Shown here piece by piece: positions 25,804-34,686 of a DNA stretch of 64,000 nucleotides. The translations under genes were made by a program, and so were the position numbers. The stretch is taken from NCBI RefSeq assembly GCF_000719335.1, contig NZ_JOGB01000031.1, forward strand, positions 1-64,000, in the 5' to 3' direction. Numbering within the stretch: position 1 is the first letter of the stretch; the number at the start of each line of letters is the position of its first letter. The stretch is from Streptomyces sp. NRRL S-87. Lineage in GTDB: Bacteria; Actinomycetota; Actinomycetes; Streptomycetales; Streptomycetaceae. The notes beneath the pieces are model-generated. The model had not been told where the DNA came from. It saw nothing but the letters and a program-made list of their open reading frames with translations, and ran no database searches.

Positions 25804-26732
25804 CTTGGCGCTCCCTTCAGGTATCCGGCGACTGCCTTGGTGGTGGCCTGCTCCTTGTGCGATCGGTCCTCCTGGAGTGCTGCGGCGTTCCTTGTGATCT
25901 CCTGCTGCTGGAGGGCGGTCTCGGCCTGGTGCCAGACCTGGATCAGGTGGACGCGGGTCTTGCATGCCACGTCGGCGGTGGCCAGGTTCAGCTCTTCAGG
26001 CGACGGGGTGGGTGCGGTGATGGAGGTCATGACGAGGGCCGGCGCCTTGAAGGGGTCCGCGAGCTTGTATCCCTTGGTCTTCATGCAGGACGACCAGGCC
26101 GCCATGGCCTTGACGACCTTCTTGTCGGAGCGCGAGGCGGCGAAGGCGCGCCCCTGCGCAGCGAGGGCTCGAGGAGTATCGGGCATCGGATAGACGGCTT
26201 GCGTTTCCCTGCGGCAGCCGCCCTTGGGGACTTTCCTCCCTCTGTACGTGCCGGCTGTCAGCTCCGGTCCCTTGCCGGAGAAGACTGCTTCCTCGGCTCC
26301 CGGGGCGGGAGTCCAGTCCGGCGGGTCGGGCGCGATAGGGGGCAGGTGGTAGCCGTACGTCTTGGCCGCGTCCAGGTCGGAGATGCCGTAGCGGCGGCCC
26401 ATGCCTGCGTCGATGTTCGCTGCGACCGTGTTGGGGGAGACGGCAGGTGGATTGAACGTGGTGAAGCCGAAGCGACGCATGCACGTACGCCACTGGTTCT
26501 GGATCGCCACCTGCCACACGTACCGGTCCTTGGGCGTGTAGGTGTAGGCGTCGAGCGGCAGTGACAGCCCTTTGGCAAGCCCCCGGACGGGGGTTTCGGG
26601 AAGCGACGCCAGCGGAACGACTGCGCGACCGGTGGGGGTGCTGCTGGCGGATTCGGCGGCTCCGGTCGAGCCGCAACCCACGATGGTGAGGAGCAGCGCG
26701 GAGATTGCGATGAGTTTTGTCGGCCTACGCAT
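25800..26732 (-). CDS. Exported lipoprotein, paralogue of the gene at 26819
   Basis: A 310-residue protein with a lipoprotein signal (LIAISALLLTIVGCGSTG; lipid-accepting Cys20). It shares the order WRTCMRRFGF, RRYGISDLDAAKTYGYH, GGCRRETQ, WSSCMKTKGYKLADPF and TADVACKTR with the neighbouring 298-residue protein, including four spaced cysteines likely to form two disulfides. The C-terminus is a long helix rich in Gln, Glu and Ala. It is presumably anchored to the outer face of the membrane. No known domain. It forms a coupled unit with the 40-residue peptide gene. Confidence 0.75.
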   Translation of the reverse strand: MRRPTKLIAISALLLTIVGCGSTGAAESASSTPTGRAVVPLASLPETPVRGLAKGLSLPLDAYTYTPKDRYVWQVAIQNQWRTCMRRFGFTTFNPPAVSPNTVAANIDAGMGRRYGISDLDAAKTYGYHLPPIAPDPPDWTPAPGAEEAVFSGKGPELTAGTYRGRKVPKGGCRRETQAVYPMPDTPRALAAQGRAFAASRSDKKVVKAMAAWSSCMKTKGYKLADPFKAPALVMTSITAPTPSPEELNLATADVACKTRVHLIQVWHQAETALQQQEITRNAAALQEDRSHKEQATTKAVAGYLKGAPR

Positions 26733-26759
26733 GTCGGCTCTACTCCTGGTCCTCGTCGT

Positions 26760-26802
26760 GGGGCGGCCCCCGAACCCCCTGCCGGGAGGCGGGGGCCGCC
26801 CC
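26760..26802 (-). terminator. Intercistronic hairpin within the secreted operon
   Basis: Perfect 12-base arms, 26760-26771 (GGGGCGGCCCCC) and 26791-26802, separated by 19 bases. It lies between the stop of the gene at 26819 and the lipoprotein start at 26732. It could terminate most transcripts, attenuate, or mark two transcription units. Confidence 0.6.
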
Positions 26803-26818
26803 TGTATCGACGGCTCGA

Positions 26819-27715
26819 TCAGCGGCTGGCGAGAATGGTTCGGGACTCGGCCACGGCCTGCAGTGTTGCGTTGCGGTCGGACTCCAGGCGCTGCTTGTGC
26901 TGTGCGATCGCAGGCTGCTGCTGGGCGGCCTCCGCGTCGAACCAGACCTTGGCCACGTTGTACGTGTCCCGGCAGTCGATGTCCGCCAGGGCGGTGGCGA
27001 TCTCGCGGCGGGTGACGGTGTCGGGGTCGTTGAAGCGCGGGTCGTCATTGGCGTCCATGGGCTGCTTGTAGCTGTATCCCTTGCCCTTCATGCACGCCGA
27101 CCACTTGGCGAATACCGCCTTCACCGGCAGTGAGGCGGTGGCTTTGCGGAAGGCGTTGTTGCCGAGCGTCTCGGCGTACGAGCCCAGGAGTCGCGCGGTG
27201 GGCACTTTGGCCTCGGCCAGTGAGGCGCAGCGGCGCTTCACGCCCTCGTCGGAGCCGGAGCGATCGACCGCGCCGGCCTCCATGGCCTTGTTGTAGGCCT
27301 CCTGCTCAGCCGCGGCCGGGTGGTATCCGCGCCGGGCGGCCAGCTTCTTGTCGTGGATGCCGTAGCGCCGGTCCGTGAGCGTCTTGCCGCCCAGGGGCGG
27401 GAGGGCCGGCGGTGGAGTCCACTGCGGATAGCCCGCTTCGGCCAGGCACTTGTCGATGGCTTTGGCCCGGGCTCGCGTGATGACCTGTGCTTGCGAGCTG
27501 GTGGGCATGTAGGCCTCGACGGGCAGTGCCCAGGTCGCTGGATCCCGCGGGTCCTTCTTCACCACCTGACCTGCCTGCGGCTCTGCGCCAGCCGTGCCGC
27601 CGGCAGTGGGCGTGGCGTGTTGGCCGTCCATGGTGGAAAGGCCCACTGCGACCGCCGCCACGGTGGCGGCCGCTGCCACCGGTAAGGCAGCCTTTTTCAT
27701 TTTCTGTTTCAACAT
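26819..27715 (-). CDS. Exported protein, paralogue of the lipoprotein at 25800
   Basis: A 298-residue protein. MLKQKMKKAALPVAAAATVA is a signal peptide or anchor without a lipobox cysteine. Shared blocks with the downstream lipoprotein are RAKAIDKCLAEAGYPQW, RRYGIHDKKLAARRGYHPAA, VKRRCASLAEAKV, FAKWSACMKGKGYSYKQPMD and ADIDCRDTYNVAKVWFDAEA. The two genes therefore arose by duplication, with only one keeping a lipid anchor. ATG 27715 is two bases after the upstream stop, so it is cotranscribed. Function unknown. Confidence 0.75.
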   Translation of the reverse strand: MLKQKMKKAALPVAAAATVAAVAVGLSTMDGQHATPTAGGTAGAEPQAGQVVKKDPRDPATWALPVEAYMPTSSQAQVITRARAKAIDKCLAEAGYPQWTPPPALPPLGGKTLTDRRYGIHDKKLAARRGYHPAAAEQEAYNKAMEAGAVDRSGSDEGVKRRCASLAEAKVPTARLLGSYAETLGNNAFRKATASLPVKAVFAKWSACMKGKGYSYKQPMDANDDPRFNDPDTVTRREIATALADIDCRDTYNVAKVWFDAEAAQQQPAIAQHKQRLESDRNATLQAVAESRTILASR

Positions 27716-27717
27716 CC

Positions 27718-28194
27718 TTAGCTCCACTTGAAGGACGCGTTGTCGTTGTAGACGTTCACGAACCGGTCGATGTGCTGGTACGGCGCCATCACATCCTTGG
27801 GGCCCTTGTAGCCGCTGCTGTAGTAGACGGTGGCCCCGTACGATTCGTGGTCGTTCTGGCCGGAGGCGGCGTTGTTCTTCACGTTCTTGACGCTTCCGTC
27901 CAGGTAGGTGCTGCCCAGCGGTATGGAGCAGAAGCGCATGGGGTGAGCGTGGCCGTCGCCCGGCCAGAGGGCGTCGAAGTCGTAGAAGGAGTACCCGACG
28001 TTCCGCCATGTTCCGTTCTGGCCGGAGTTGAACCAGAGATGGAACTTGAAAGCGGACTCCCACGGTTTGTAGCAGGAGTCCATCTGGTACAGGTTCCACG
28101 AATCGAACTGGTCCGCCTCGGCGGCCGGAGCTCCGACCAGGACGCCAAGCGCGGCCAGAGCCCCAGCGAGCGCGCCTGCGGCCGACTTCCTCAT
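27718..28194 (-). CDS. Exported hypothetical protein
   Basis: A 158-residue precursor: MRKSAAGALAGALAALGVLV is the signal peptide, cleavage near AEA. The mature part is aromatic-rich (FDSWNLYQMDSCYKPWESAF, KFHLWFNSGQNGTWRNVGYS, FYDFDALWPGDG) with two cysteines, and looks like a beta-sandwich or lectin-like fold. ATG 28194 overlaps the stop of the preceding gene (ATGA), indicating coupling. I do not recognise the family. Confidence 0.7.
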   Translation of the reverse strand: MRKSAAGALAGALAALGVLVGAPAAEADQFDSWNLYQMDSCYKPWESAFKFHLWFNSGQNGTWRNVGYSFYDFDALWPGDGHAHPMRFCSIPLGSTYLDGSVKNVKNNAASGQNDHESYGATVYYSSGYKGPKDVMAPYQHIDRFVNVYNDNASFKWS

Positions 28195-28730
28195 CGGCTC
28201 GCACTGGGCGAGCCAGCGAGCTGCCACGTGATCGGGCCCAGCCCGTCACCGACGATGTCGTAGACGGCAGTGGCGTCACCAGACCACTGCTTGCCCGGAT
28301 CGAGGACCGCCCACGGCGACTGGCAGCCGATCGGGAGGCGCGGGTCTTCGGGAGCGTTCGAGTTGAGGACGTCGGTGAAGCCGCACATCGGGCTCTTCAC
28401 CCCCGTGTCCTCGCCGCCGGGCTCGCGGCTCGCCAGACGCGTGATGCCCTGGAACGAGCTGAACCGCTTGCTCGTCACGTCGGACTGACCGTCGTTGATC
28501 AGTTTCCAGTGGAAGAGGATCTTTCCGCGGCCCTTGCCGCCCGACAGCGTCTCGAGGCAGACCGGGATGGACACGACCGTGTCGGGACGGATGCCGGGCA
28601 AGAGGATGGGCTTGGCGTTGCTCGTGGTCGTGCAGGTCTCCGCCCCGGACGCCGGCGAGAGTGCAGTGATCCCAGATATGGCCAGCACGGCGGCAGCGAG
28701 GGCGGACCCTCGGGCGAGTAAGCGATTCAT
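28191..28730 (-). CDS. Exported hypothetical protein, first gene of secreted operon
   Basis: A 179-residue precursor beginning MNRLLARGSALAAAVLAISG, cleavage after ASG or similar. The mature part has four cysteines (AETCTTTS, IPVCLETL, SPMCGFTDV, PIGCQSPW) and beta-strand-like segments such as GKILFHWKLINDGQSDVTSK. It is the promoter-proximal gene of the five-gene run 28730-25681. Function unknown. The upstream 570 bases are gene-poor and should hold the promoter. Confidence 0.7.
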   Translation of the reverse strand: MNRLLARGSALAAAVLAISGITALSPASGAETCTTTSNAKPILLPGIRPDTVVSIPVCLETLSGGKGRGKILFHWKLINDGQSDVTSKRFSSFQGITRLASREPGGEDTGVKSPMCGFTDVLNSNAPEDPRLPIGCQSPWAVLDPGKQWSGDATAVYDIVGDGLGPITWQLAGSPSASR

Positions 28731-29304
28731 GTCGATACCCCGTTCCTGAAGAGCACTTTCACGGGAGCACCTAGCCGAATTTCGGAAGATGCCGCCAGCG
28801 GTAGCGCATTCGATGGTGTCGGCACCCAGGCGGGATGTGGATCCGACTCTGACCGACAGCCCGCAGCCGACTCAAGCATTTCCGAGCGTGTCAACAACTG
28901 ATGTCTGAGATCAATCCAAGACTCCGAACGCCTCCGGATGGAGAGCGGGCGTTTCCCCGACCTGCGGAAACGTGGGAGCCTCCGCTCGCACCCATCGGCG
29001 GAATCTGAAATTCCCGGACATGTGAATGGCTGATGTTGACTACTGGCAGTCCGCGGGGTAATTGTCCCCATTTATTTCACTATCTTCCGAGGCGGCAGGA
29101 GCGGTAGATGCAAGCCGATGGGCTTGCCGCTGTGCTGCTCGTTTCGGTAACACGCAGCCGTACGACTGCAGCGTCGCGGTGTGCGGGGCGCCGACTGCTG
29201 GCGAGCGGTAGGAAGGGCCGACGACACACTGGGCTTGCCGCGCCGACGTGCTTGACCAACCAATCTGCCCTGACGCACCTTCATGGCGTGTTGGACGGGC
29301 ATAG
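28731..29304. other. Intergenic region upstream of secreted operon
   Basis: Lower GC than its surroundings and no frame with convincing codon bias. It probably holds the promoter of the minus-strand secreted operon and remnants left by the ISL3 insertion to the right. No clear boxes can be assigned by eye. Confidence 0.4.
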
Positions 29305-29505
29305 ATTGAGAACAAGGGAGACGATCACCAGGGGAAGCCATGGCGGGGGGATCTGCGGGCGCTGTTCAGTACCAGCGACCGGCAGGTGGAGGCCGGCGAG
29401 GCGTTCACGAGCCGGCAGGGCCAGTGGCAGATCGTCCAGGCCGCCGTCAGCGAGCACTTGGCCCTGATGCGGATCTCGAATTTGGCTCTGACCGGAGTTC
29501 CGTGA
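29305..29505 (+). pseudogene. N-terminal fragment of a STAND-type ATPase/TPR protein
   Basis: One frame encodes LRALFSTSDRQVEAGEAFTS, RQGQWQIVQAAVSEHLALM before stopping at 29505. This resembles the conserved N-terminus that precedes the P-loop in large Streptomyces NB-ARC/TPR proteins. The P-loop and everything after it are gone, apparently cut by the ISL3 sequence that follows 12 bases later. No normal start codon is present in frame after the upstream stop, so the 5' end may also be altered. Confidence 0.45.
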
Positions 29506-29559
29506 TTTCCCAGGTCAAGGGTCGCGTGCGGGAACGTTTCGGCATGGCATGCCTGGCTG

Positions 29560-29964
29560 GTGGGGGTCTGCTCGCTGGATGATGTGCCGTTCCCGGAGGT
29601 CGATGTTCGTTTGGAGGCCGTGGAGTTCACGGCGGAGGCCCTGGTCGTGGTGGCGGCCGCACGTGGTCCGCCGCCCCGATGCCCGGGATGCTGTGCCCGG
29701 GCCCAGAGGGTCCATTCCTCCTACGAACGAAGGCTGGCCGAGCGGCCCCTGGCCGGGACGAAGCTGCTGGTCAGGCTGAGGGTGCGGCGGTTCTTCTGCG
29801 ACCGGTCCAGGTGTCGGCGGCGGACGTTCGTCGAGCAGGTCAGCGGGCTTAGCGAGAGATCTCGTCGCTCCAGCCTCGGGCTGAAGACCTGGCTCCGCGA
29901 GGTCGCGGTCGAGCTCGGCGGCCGGGCCGGCGAACGGCTCTGCCGCCGGATGCACCTCGCGGCC
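29560..29964 (+). pseudogene. ISL3-family transposase, N-terminal portion
   Basis: Contains the zinc-ribbon N-terminus: VDVRLEAVEFTAEALVVVAA, CPGCCARAQRVHSSYERRLA, ERPLAGTKLLVRLRVRRFFC and DRSRCRRRTFVEQVSGLSER, then SLGLKTWLREVAVELGGRAG and ERLCRRMHLAA. After about 29964 the family resemblance ends and the frame becomes meaningless, so the DDE catalytic domain is absent. It is in opposite orientation to the C-terminal half at 24698-25390. Confidence 0.8.
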
Positions 29965-30237
29965 CTCCGCGCCGGCAACGCCAGCGTCACCCACGGACCG
30001 CCTGTCCCCGCCCGGAATCGGTCGATCACCCGCACCTCCCCCGGCACCGCCAACGGCCTCGCGCCCGGCGCGGTCAGCCCGACGCAGCGAGGCCCCCACC
30101 TCCCCGGCCGCCGGCTCGGCCAGCGCATTGCCATGCCCGGCACCTGATGGCTGAGCAGCCCCAAGATCAAGGGGAGTAATCATCTAGGATTCGATCTTCC
30201 GGACCGTACCGGCCCGAGACGGACACGGGGGGCGTCA

Positions 30238-31017
30238 TTGCGGGGGTGGCACGAGCGGATGCGCAGGCGGGTGGTGCTCGCGGTAGGCATCGCTACCGTG
30301 GTCGTCGGCGGGGCGTTCGCCGGCTGGCGCGTGCATGAGGCTCGATCGCCAGAAGGCGTCCTGAGAACGGCCGCGGAGCGGGCCTTGAAGGCGGGGTCGG
30401 CCGAGATCGCGGTGCAGGTGGGACAGAGGTGGGGAGAACCGCTGGCCGGTCGCGCGAACTGGAGCGGCGCCCAGGAGTCCATGGTGATTCCGGCGATGTC
30501 CAGGTGGCGCGTCACCAACAGGGTCTACGGCCCGAAGCCCGGCACCGACCCCAACGACACCCTCCTGGTCTGGGCGGGAACCGACTCGCCGGACGCCTAC
30601 GCGGTTCAGCACGAGCAGAACCAGCCGGTCAGGGTCATCATCCCGTTCTTCCTGAACGCGCTGCGAGCCGCGGGGGATGTGCGGCTGGCCCGTCAAGAGA
30701 CGGTCCTCGGCCGCGCCGCCGGGCACTACACCACGGTCGTGCCCTTCCAATCGGTCAAGGACCTGAGCACCGACATCCCCTGGGCGGCGTACATGACCGA
30801 AGAGCTCACCTACGGCGAACAGGACGAGAACAAGCACGTGAGCGAGATCGGTATCGACGCCTGGGTGGACGGCGCCGGCCGCCTGCTGCGCGTACGCGAA
30901 GACCTGCGCACGCCTCGCGGAATGGCACGCTCCACCACGATCACGATCGATTTCCGCTCCTTCGGCGGAGTTCCGCCCATCACCCCGCCGAAAGACGCGC
31001 GACCCGTCGGCTGGTAA
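30238..31017 (+). CDS. Exported LolA/LppX-like protein
   Basis: A 259-residue protein with an N-terminal basic region and one hydrophobic segment (VVLAVGIATVVVGGAFAGW) acting as signal or anchor. The extracytoplasmic part has alternating strands, e.g. GSAEIAVQVGQRW, LLVWAGTDSPDAYAVQHEQN, HYTTVVPFQSVKDLS and SEIGIDAWVDGAGRLLRVRE. The last resembles the strand pattern of LolA/LppX-type half-barrel lipid-binding proteins. TTG 30238 has a G-rich ribosome-binding stretch upstream; ATG 30259 is an alternative. No partner gene is obvious. The family call is tentative. Confidence 0.65.
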   Translation: MRGWHERMRRRVVLAVGIATVVVGGAFAGWRVHEARSPEGVLRTAAERALKAGSAEIAVQVGQRWGEPLAGRANWSGAQESMVIPAMSRWRVTNRVYGPKPGTDPNDTLLVWAGTDSPDAYAVQHEQNQPVRVIIPFFLNALRAAGDVRLARQETVLGRAAGHYTTVVPFQSVKDLSTDIPWAAYMTEELTYGEQDENKHVSEIGIDAWVDGAGRLLRVREDLRTPRGMARSTTITIDFRSFGGVPPITPPKDARPVGW

Positions 31018-31756
31018 CGGGCCGCGTTCGCCGCGAAACAGGGCGGGCAGGTAGCGGCGACGGACCAGGGCGGCCACCTGATTCCGGATGGACGTGGCGG
31101 AACTGCATGTCCCCGCCGAGGTAGACCAGGAGAGCGGCCTTCACGAGGTGGCAGACCGCCGAGGCGGTCACCCACGGCCGGAGAGGCGGCAACGCCCCCA
31201 GGGGCCTCCGTCAGCCGGTCCGCCGCGACGCCCCCGGGTCCCGCAACGCCGCGCGGACCGCTTCCCCGGTCCGTGGCACGCTCGCCGTCGGGTGGGCCCG
31301 TAAGGATCTCGGGCCGGCCCGCCGAGACGAACGTGCGGCCGCCCCTGCCCTGGATGACAGGCACCGCCCCCCTGCCACGCCGAGCATCAGGATCAGACCA
31401 CTGCTGGAGGTCGGCTCCGGCATGTCGGGGGTCGGCGCGGCTTGAAGCATCATGTCTTCACCCGCCGAAGCCGCAGCGGCGCGGGCAGGGGATACGCACC
31501 GATGCGGGAGTCAGGGGTGAGGCCCTCCTGCTGCGGGCTGCGGCATGCCGCGACGGCTGGGGGGTCGCGGACCGGGCAGTGGCATGGAGGGGTCCGGTCG
31601 CCGGCCTCGCCCGGGAAGGCGAGGCGGCGACCGGCAGGAAGCACAGGTGTGTTGCCCTGTGAGGTGGGGGACGCGGCTGGCGGGTGGTTTGCCTGCGAGC
31701 GCGGCCGCTGTCTTGTGTCGGGTGCGGCGTGCCCGCCTGTCTTCCGCGCTGCGCTG
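31018..31756. other. Gene-poor region
   Basis: About 740 bases without a credible gene. Several GC-driven open frames exist on both strands, but none shows a motif, signal peptide or consistent codon bias. It may contain decayed sequence. Confidence 0.4.
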
Positions 31757-32962
31757 TCAGGGCCGGGCTTGGTCCGCGGCGTCGACGGCTTGCATCAGCG
31801 CGTCCACGACGTCCGCGGGGCTGTCGCGGTGGCGGTGGGCTGCGCGCTGGCGTTCGGCGCCGTTGCCCAGGGTGCGCAGGCGGGCCCAGCCGGCGGTGAC
31901 CGTGTCCAGGTCGCCGTGGTGCGCCAGGGCGGGGTGGAGATCGTCCAGCATCCGTTCGATGAGGGTGGTGGCCGGCTGGAGGCGCCGGGCGTGCAGGTCT
32001 ACGGCGTCTCCGGTCAGGCCGTCGCGGGCGGCGCGCCAGCAGGCGGTCCGCAGGAGGCTCGACGGCGGGCGGAAGGCGGGCCTGCCCGCTTCGATGTCAG
32101 TGAGGGCGGTAGCGACGAGAGCCCTGGTGACTGCAGCGAGCAGCACGGTGTCGGCGGCGGTCGGTGTGGCGTCGAAGGCCCGGATCTCCAGGGTGGGCAC
32201 GTGGTGGGAGGGGCGGATGTCCCAGTAGAGTCCGCCGCGATCCATGATGGTTCCGGTCCCCGTGAGGTCCTCGACGAGGGCGTCGAAGTGCGCCGTGGAA
32301 TCGAAGTGCGGTGGGGGTCCGGCGGCGGGCCAGCGGGCCCAGGCCAGGGTGCGCCAGCTCGCGTATCCGGTGTCCCGGCCCTGCCAGTACGGTGAGTTGG
32401 CGGCGAGGGCGATCAGCTGCGGCAGTCGGCTGCGCAGGTGGTTGCTGACCTGCAGGGCCAGGTCCAGGTCCGGGATGCCGATGTGGAGGTGGCAGGCGCA
32501 GATGGTCTGCTCGTCGTCCAGGGCACCGAACATCGCCACGCTGCGGGCGTACCGGGGGCCTTCGGTCACCGCGATGGGATGAGGCTGCGGCAGGACGGGC
32601 GTGCCGCTGGAGACGACGCGCAGGCCGTGTCGGGCGGCGGCGCGTACGACGGCCCTGCGCATGGCGTGGATCTGATCGGCGAAGGCGGCCAGGCTGGTGT
32701 GGGGGTCGGTGCGCGCTTCGACCTGGTAGCAGGTGATCTCCGTGGTGACCCTCTCGCCCAGTTCGGCGGCGGCCTCGTTCACCACCTTGGGGGCCTCGGG
32801 TCTGAGCTGTCTGGTGAGCGGGTCGACCAGCAGGTACTCCTCCTCTGCTCCCACGGTCAGTGCCCGTCTGCGCCAGGTTGCGGTGCAGGCGCCGTGGCCG
32901 GTGGCCGAACCGGCTCCTTTCGGTACCTGGGGTGTCCGCCCTTTACTGGTCACGGTCATCAT
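31757..32962 (-). CDS. Carboxylate-amine ligase, GCS2 family (YbdK/EgtA-like)
   Basis: A 401-residue ATP-dependent ligase of the glutamate-cysteine ligase 2 family. Its typical blocks are LTVGAEEEYLLVDPLTRQL, TTEITCYQVEARTDPHTSL, HGLRVVSSGTPVLPQPHPIA, CACHLHIGIPDLDLALQVSN, LALAANSPYW-like LIALAANSPYWQGRDTGYAS and the acidic/His segment SHHVPTLEIRAFDATPT. Such enzymes form gamma-glutamyl or related amide bonds; the natural amine is unknown. Tandem ATGs at 32962 and 32959 are possible starts. Only 43 bases separate it from the divergent halogenase, so the promoters must overlap. Confidence 0.85.
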   Translation of the reverse strand: MMTVTSKGRTPQVPKGAGSATGHGACTATWRRRALTVGAEEEYLLVDPLTRQLRPEAPKVVNEAAAELGERVTTEITCYQVEARTDPHTSLAAFADQIHAMRRAVVRAAARHGLRVVSSGTPVLPQPHPIAVTEGPRYARSVAMFGALDDEQTICACHLHIGIPDLDLALQVSNHLRSRLPQLIALAANSPYWQGRDTGYASWRTLAWARWPAAGPPPHFDSTAHFDALVEDLTGTGTIMDRGGLYWDIRPSHHVPTLEIRAFDATPTAADTVLLAAVTRALVATALTDIEAGRPAFRPPSSLLRTACWRAARDGLTGDAVDLHARRLQPATTLIERMLDDLHPALAHHGDLDTVTAGWARLRTLGNGAERQRAAHRHRDSPADVVDALMQAVDAADQARP

Positions 32963-33005
32963 CCTGTCACCGACAGCGATGCCGAAACCTTCTCTCGGGA
33001 GTGAC

Positions 33006-34394
33006 ATGCGGGAGCGGACCCAGATTCTGATCGCCGGTGGCGGCCCCGGCGGGGCCACGGCCGCCACCTTGCTGGCGCAGCAGGGTTTGGAGGTGACGGT
33101 GCTGGAACGCGACCACTTCCCCCGCTACCACATCGGGGAATCGCTACTGCCGTCGCTACTGCCCGTCCTCGACTCGATGGGCGCGCGCGAGGCCGTCGAG
33201 CGGCACGGCTTCGTCCGCAAGACCGGCGCCTTCTACGGCTGGGGCGGCGAGGAGTGGTCCCTGGGCTTCGACGAGCCCCAACGGCCGGCCCCCTACAGCT
33301 TTCAGGTCGTGCGCGGGGAGTTCGACCACCTGTTGCTGGACCACGCCCGCAGCCAGGGCGCCGTGGTACGGGAGGAGACCAGTGTCCGCCGGGTCGAGCT
33401 GCCGGCCGGCCGGGCGACGGAAGCCACCTGGACGACCCAGGGCGGCCGTGAAGGCAGCACCGCCTTCCGGTACTTCGTCGACGCCTCCGGCCGGGCCGGT
33501 GTCCTGGGAGCCCGTCAGTTGGGTGCCCGCCGCTTCCACGACGCGTTCCGCAACGTCGCCGCCTGGGGCTACTGGCGTGGCGCAGCGCCTTTACCCGCTG
33601 CACCGCAGGGTGCGATCGGCGTCTTCTCGCTCCCCGAGGACGGCTGGCTGTGGGCCATCCCCCTCCACGACGGCACCCTCAGCGTCGGCCTGGTCACCAG
33701 CAAGCGGTCTTTCAACCGGGCGAGGGGACAGCACGGCTCCATCGACGCCGTCTACCACCAGGCGCTGGAGCAGTCCCCGCACCTGACCCGGATCCTTGCC
33801 CACGCCCGTCTGGTTACCCCGGTCAAGGTGGAGGGCGACTACTCCTACGTCAGCCGCACCTTCTGCGGCGAGGGCTACTTCCTCGTCGGCGATGCGGCCT
33901 GCTTCCTCGACCCGCTGCTGTCCACCGGCGTCCACCTGGCGATGTACAGCGGTCTGCTGAGCGCCGCCGCCATCGGGAGCACCCTGCGCGGCGAGGTCGA
34001 GGAGGACGCGGCCCGGCGTTTCTACCAGACCGCCTACCGGCAGGCCTACGAACGGCTCCTCATCCTCGTCACTGCCTTCTACCGCATCCACGACGGCCGC
34101 GACACCTACTTCCGCAAGGCCCAGACCCTCAGCCGCCGCGACCGCGCCGGCACGCGCCTGCACGAGTCGTTCCTCAACATCATCACCGGGATCGAGGACG
34201 TCCGCGACGCCCGCGAGGAAGCCGTGGATGTCCTCCACTCCCGGCTCCGCGGGCCCCTGCCCGGGCAGCCGGCCCATGGCCTGGGCGGCCACGCCACCGA
34301 CCAGATGTTCTCGCTGCCCACCAGCCGCCACCACGCGCCCGGCGGCCTCTTCCTGGAGCTGGACCCCTACCCCCGCCTCGTCCCGGCACGCTGA
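33006..34394 (+). CDS. Flavin-dependent halogenase
   Basis: A 462-residue FADH2-dependent halogenase-type enzyme. The dinucleotide-binding GGGPGG is at residues 11-16, followed by FPRYHIGESLLPSLLPVLD. The diagnostic halogenase motif WxWxIP is W214-L-W-A-I-P219, and FAD-binding GDAACFLDPLLSTGVHLAM is seen later. The overall order resembles CmlS-like or phenolic halogenases rather than tryptophan halogenases, so the substrate may be carrier-bound or phenolic; this is inference. ATG 33006 follows GGGAG. No NRPS, PKS or flavin reductase gene is in the window, so its pathway is unclear apart from the divergent ligase. Confidence 0.87.
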   Translation: MRERTQILIAGGGPGGATAATLLAQQGLEVTVLERDHFPRYHIGESLLPSLLPVLDSMGAREAVERHGFVRKTGAFYGWGGEEWSLGFDEPQRPAPYSFQVVRGEFDHLLLDHARSQGAVVREETSVRRVELPAGRATEATWTTQGGREGSTAFRYFVDASGRAGVLGARQLGARRFHDAFRNVAAWGYWRGAAPLPAAPQGAIGVFSLPEDGWLWAIPLHDGTLSVGLVTSKRSFNRARGQHGSIDAVYHQALEQSPHLTRILAHARLVTPVKVEGDYSYVSRTFCGEGYFLVGDAACFLDPLLSTGVHLAMYSGLLSAAAIGSTLRGEVEEDAARRFYQTAYRQAYERLLILVTAFYRIHDGRDTYFRKAQTLSRRDRAGTRLHESFLNIITGIEDVRDAREEAVDVLHSRLRGPLPGQPAHGLGGHATDQMFSLPTSRHHAPGGLFLELDPYPRLVPAR

Positions 34395-34686
34395 CCACCC
34401 GAAACCCTGCTCCCTGACACCCCGACCCAGCTCACGTACTCCATGGGGGGACATCGACGGACCCCCGGGTACGGTGGTGACCCAGCCCAACCAGGGCAAG
34501 CCCGCAGCCCTTCCAGAGGCGGCCCCGACCCGTCGGTGACCTGTGTGGGCCCCCGGGGGCCTGTCGTGAGCATGCACTGGTCGGCATCACCCTGGCGCGC
34601 CGGACGTGCAGCATCGGGGATAGGTGACCGAAGCGGTGACCGCCCGGAGAGGGTCAACCGGACGCGCCGGGTGACTCTGAGGACCT

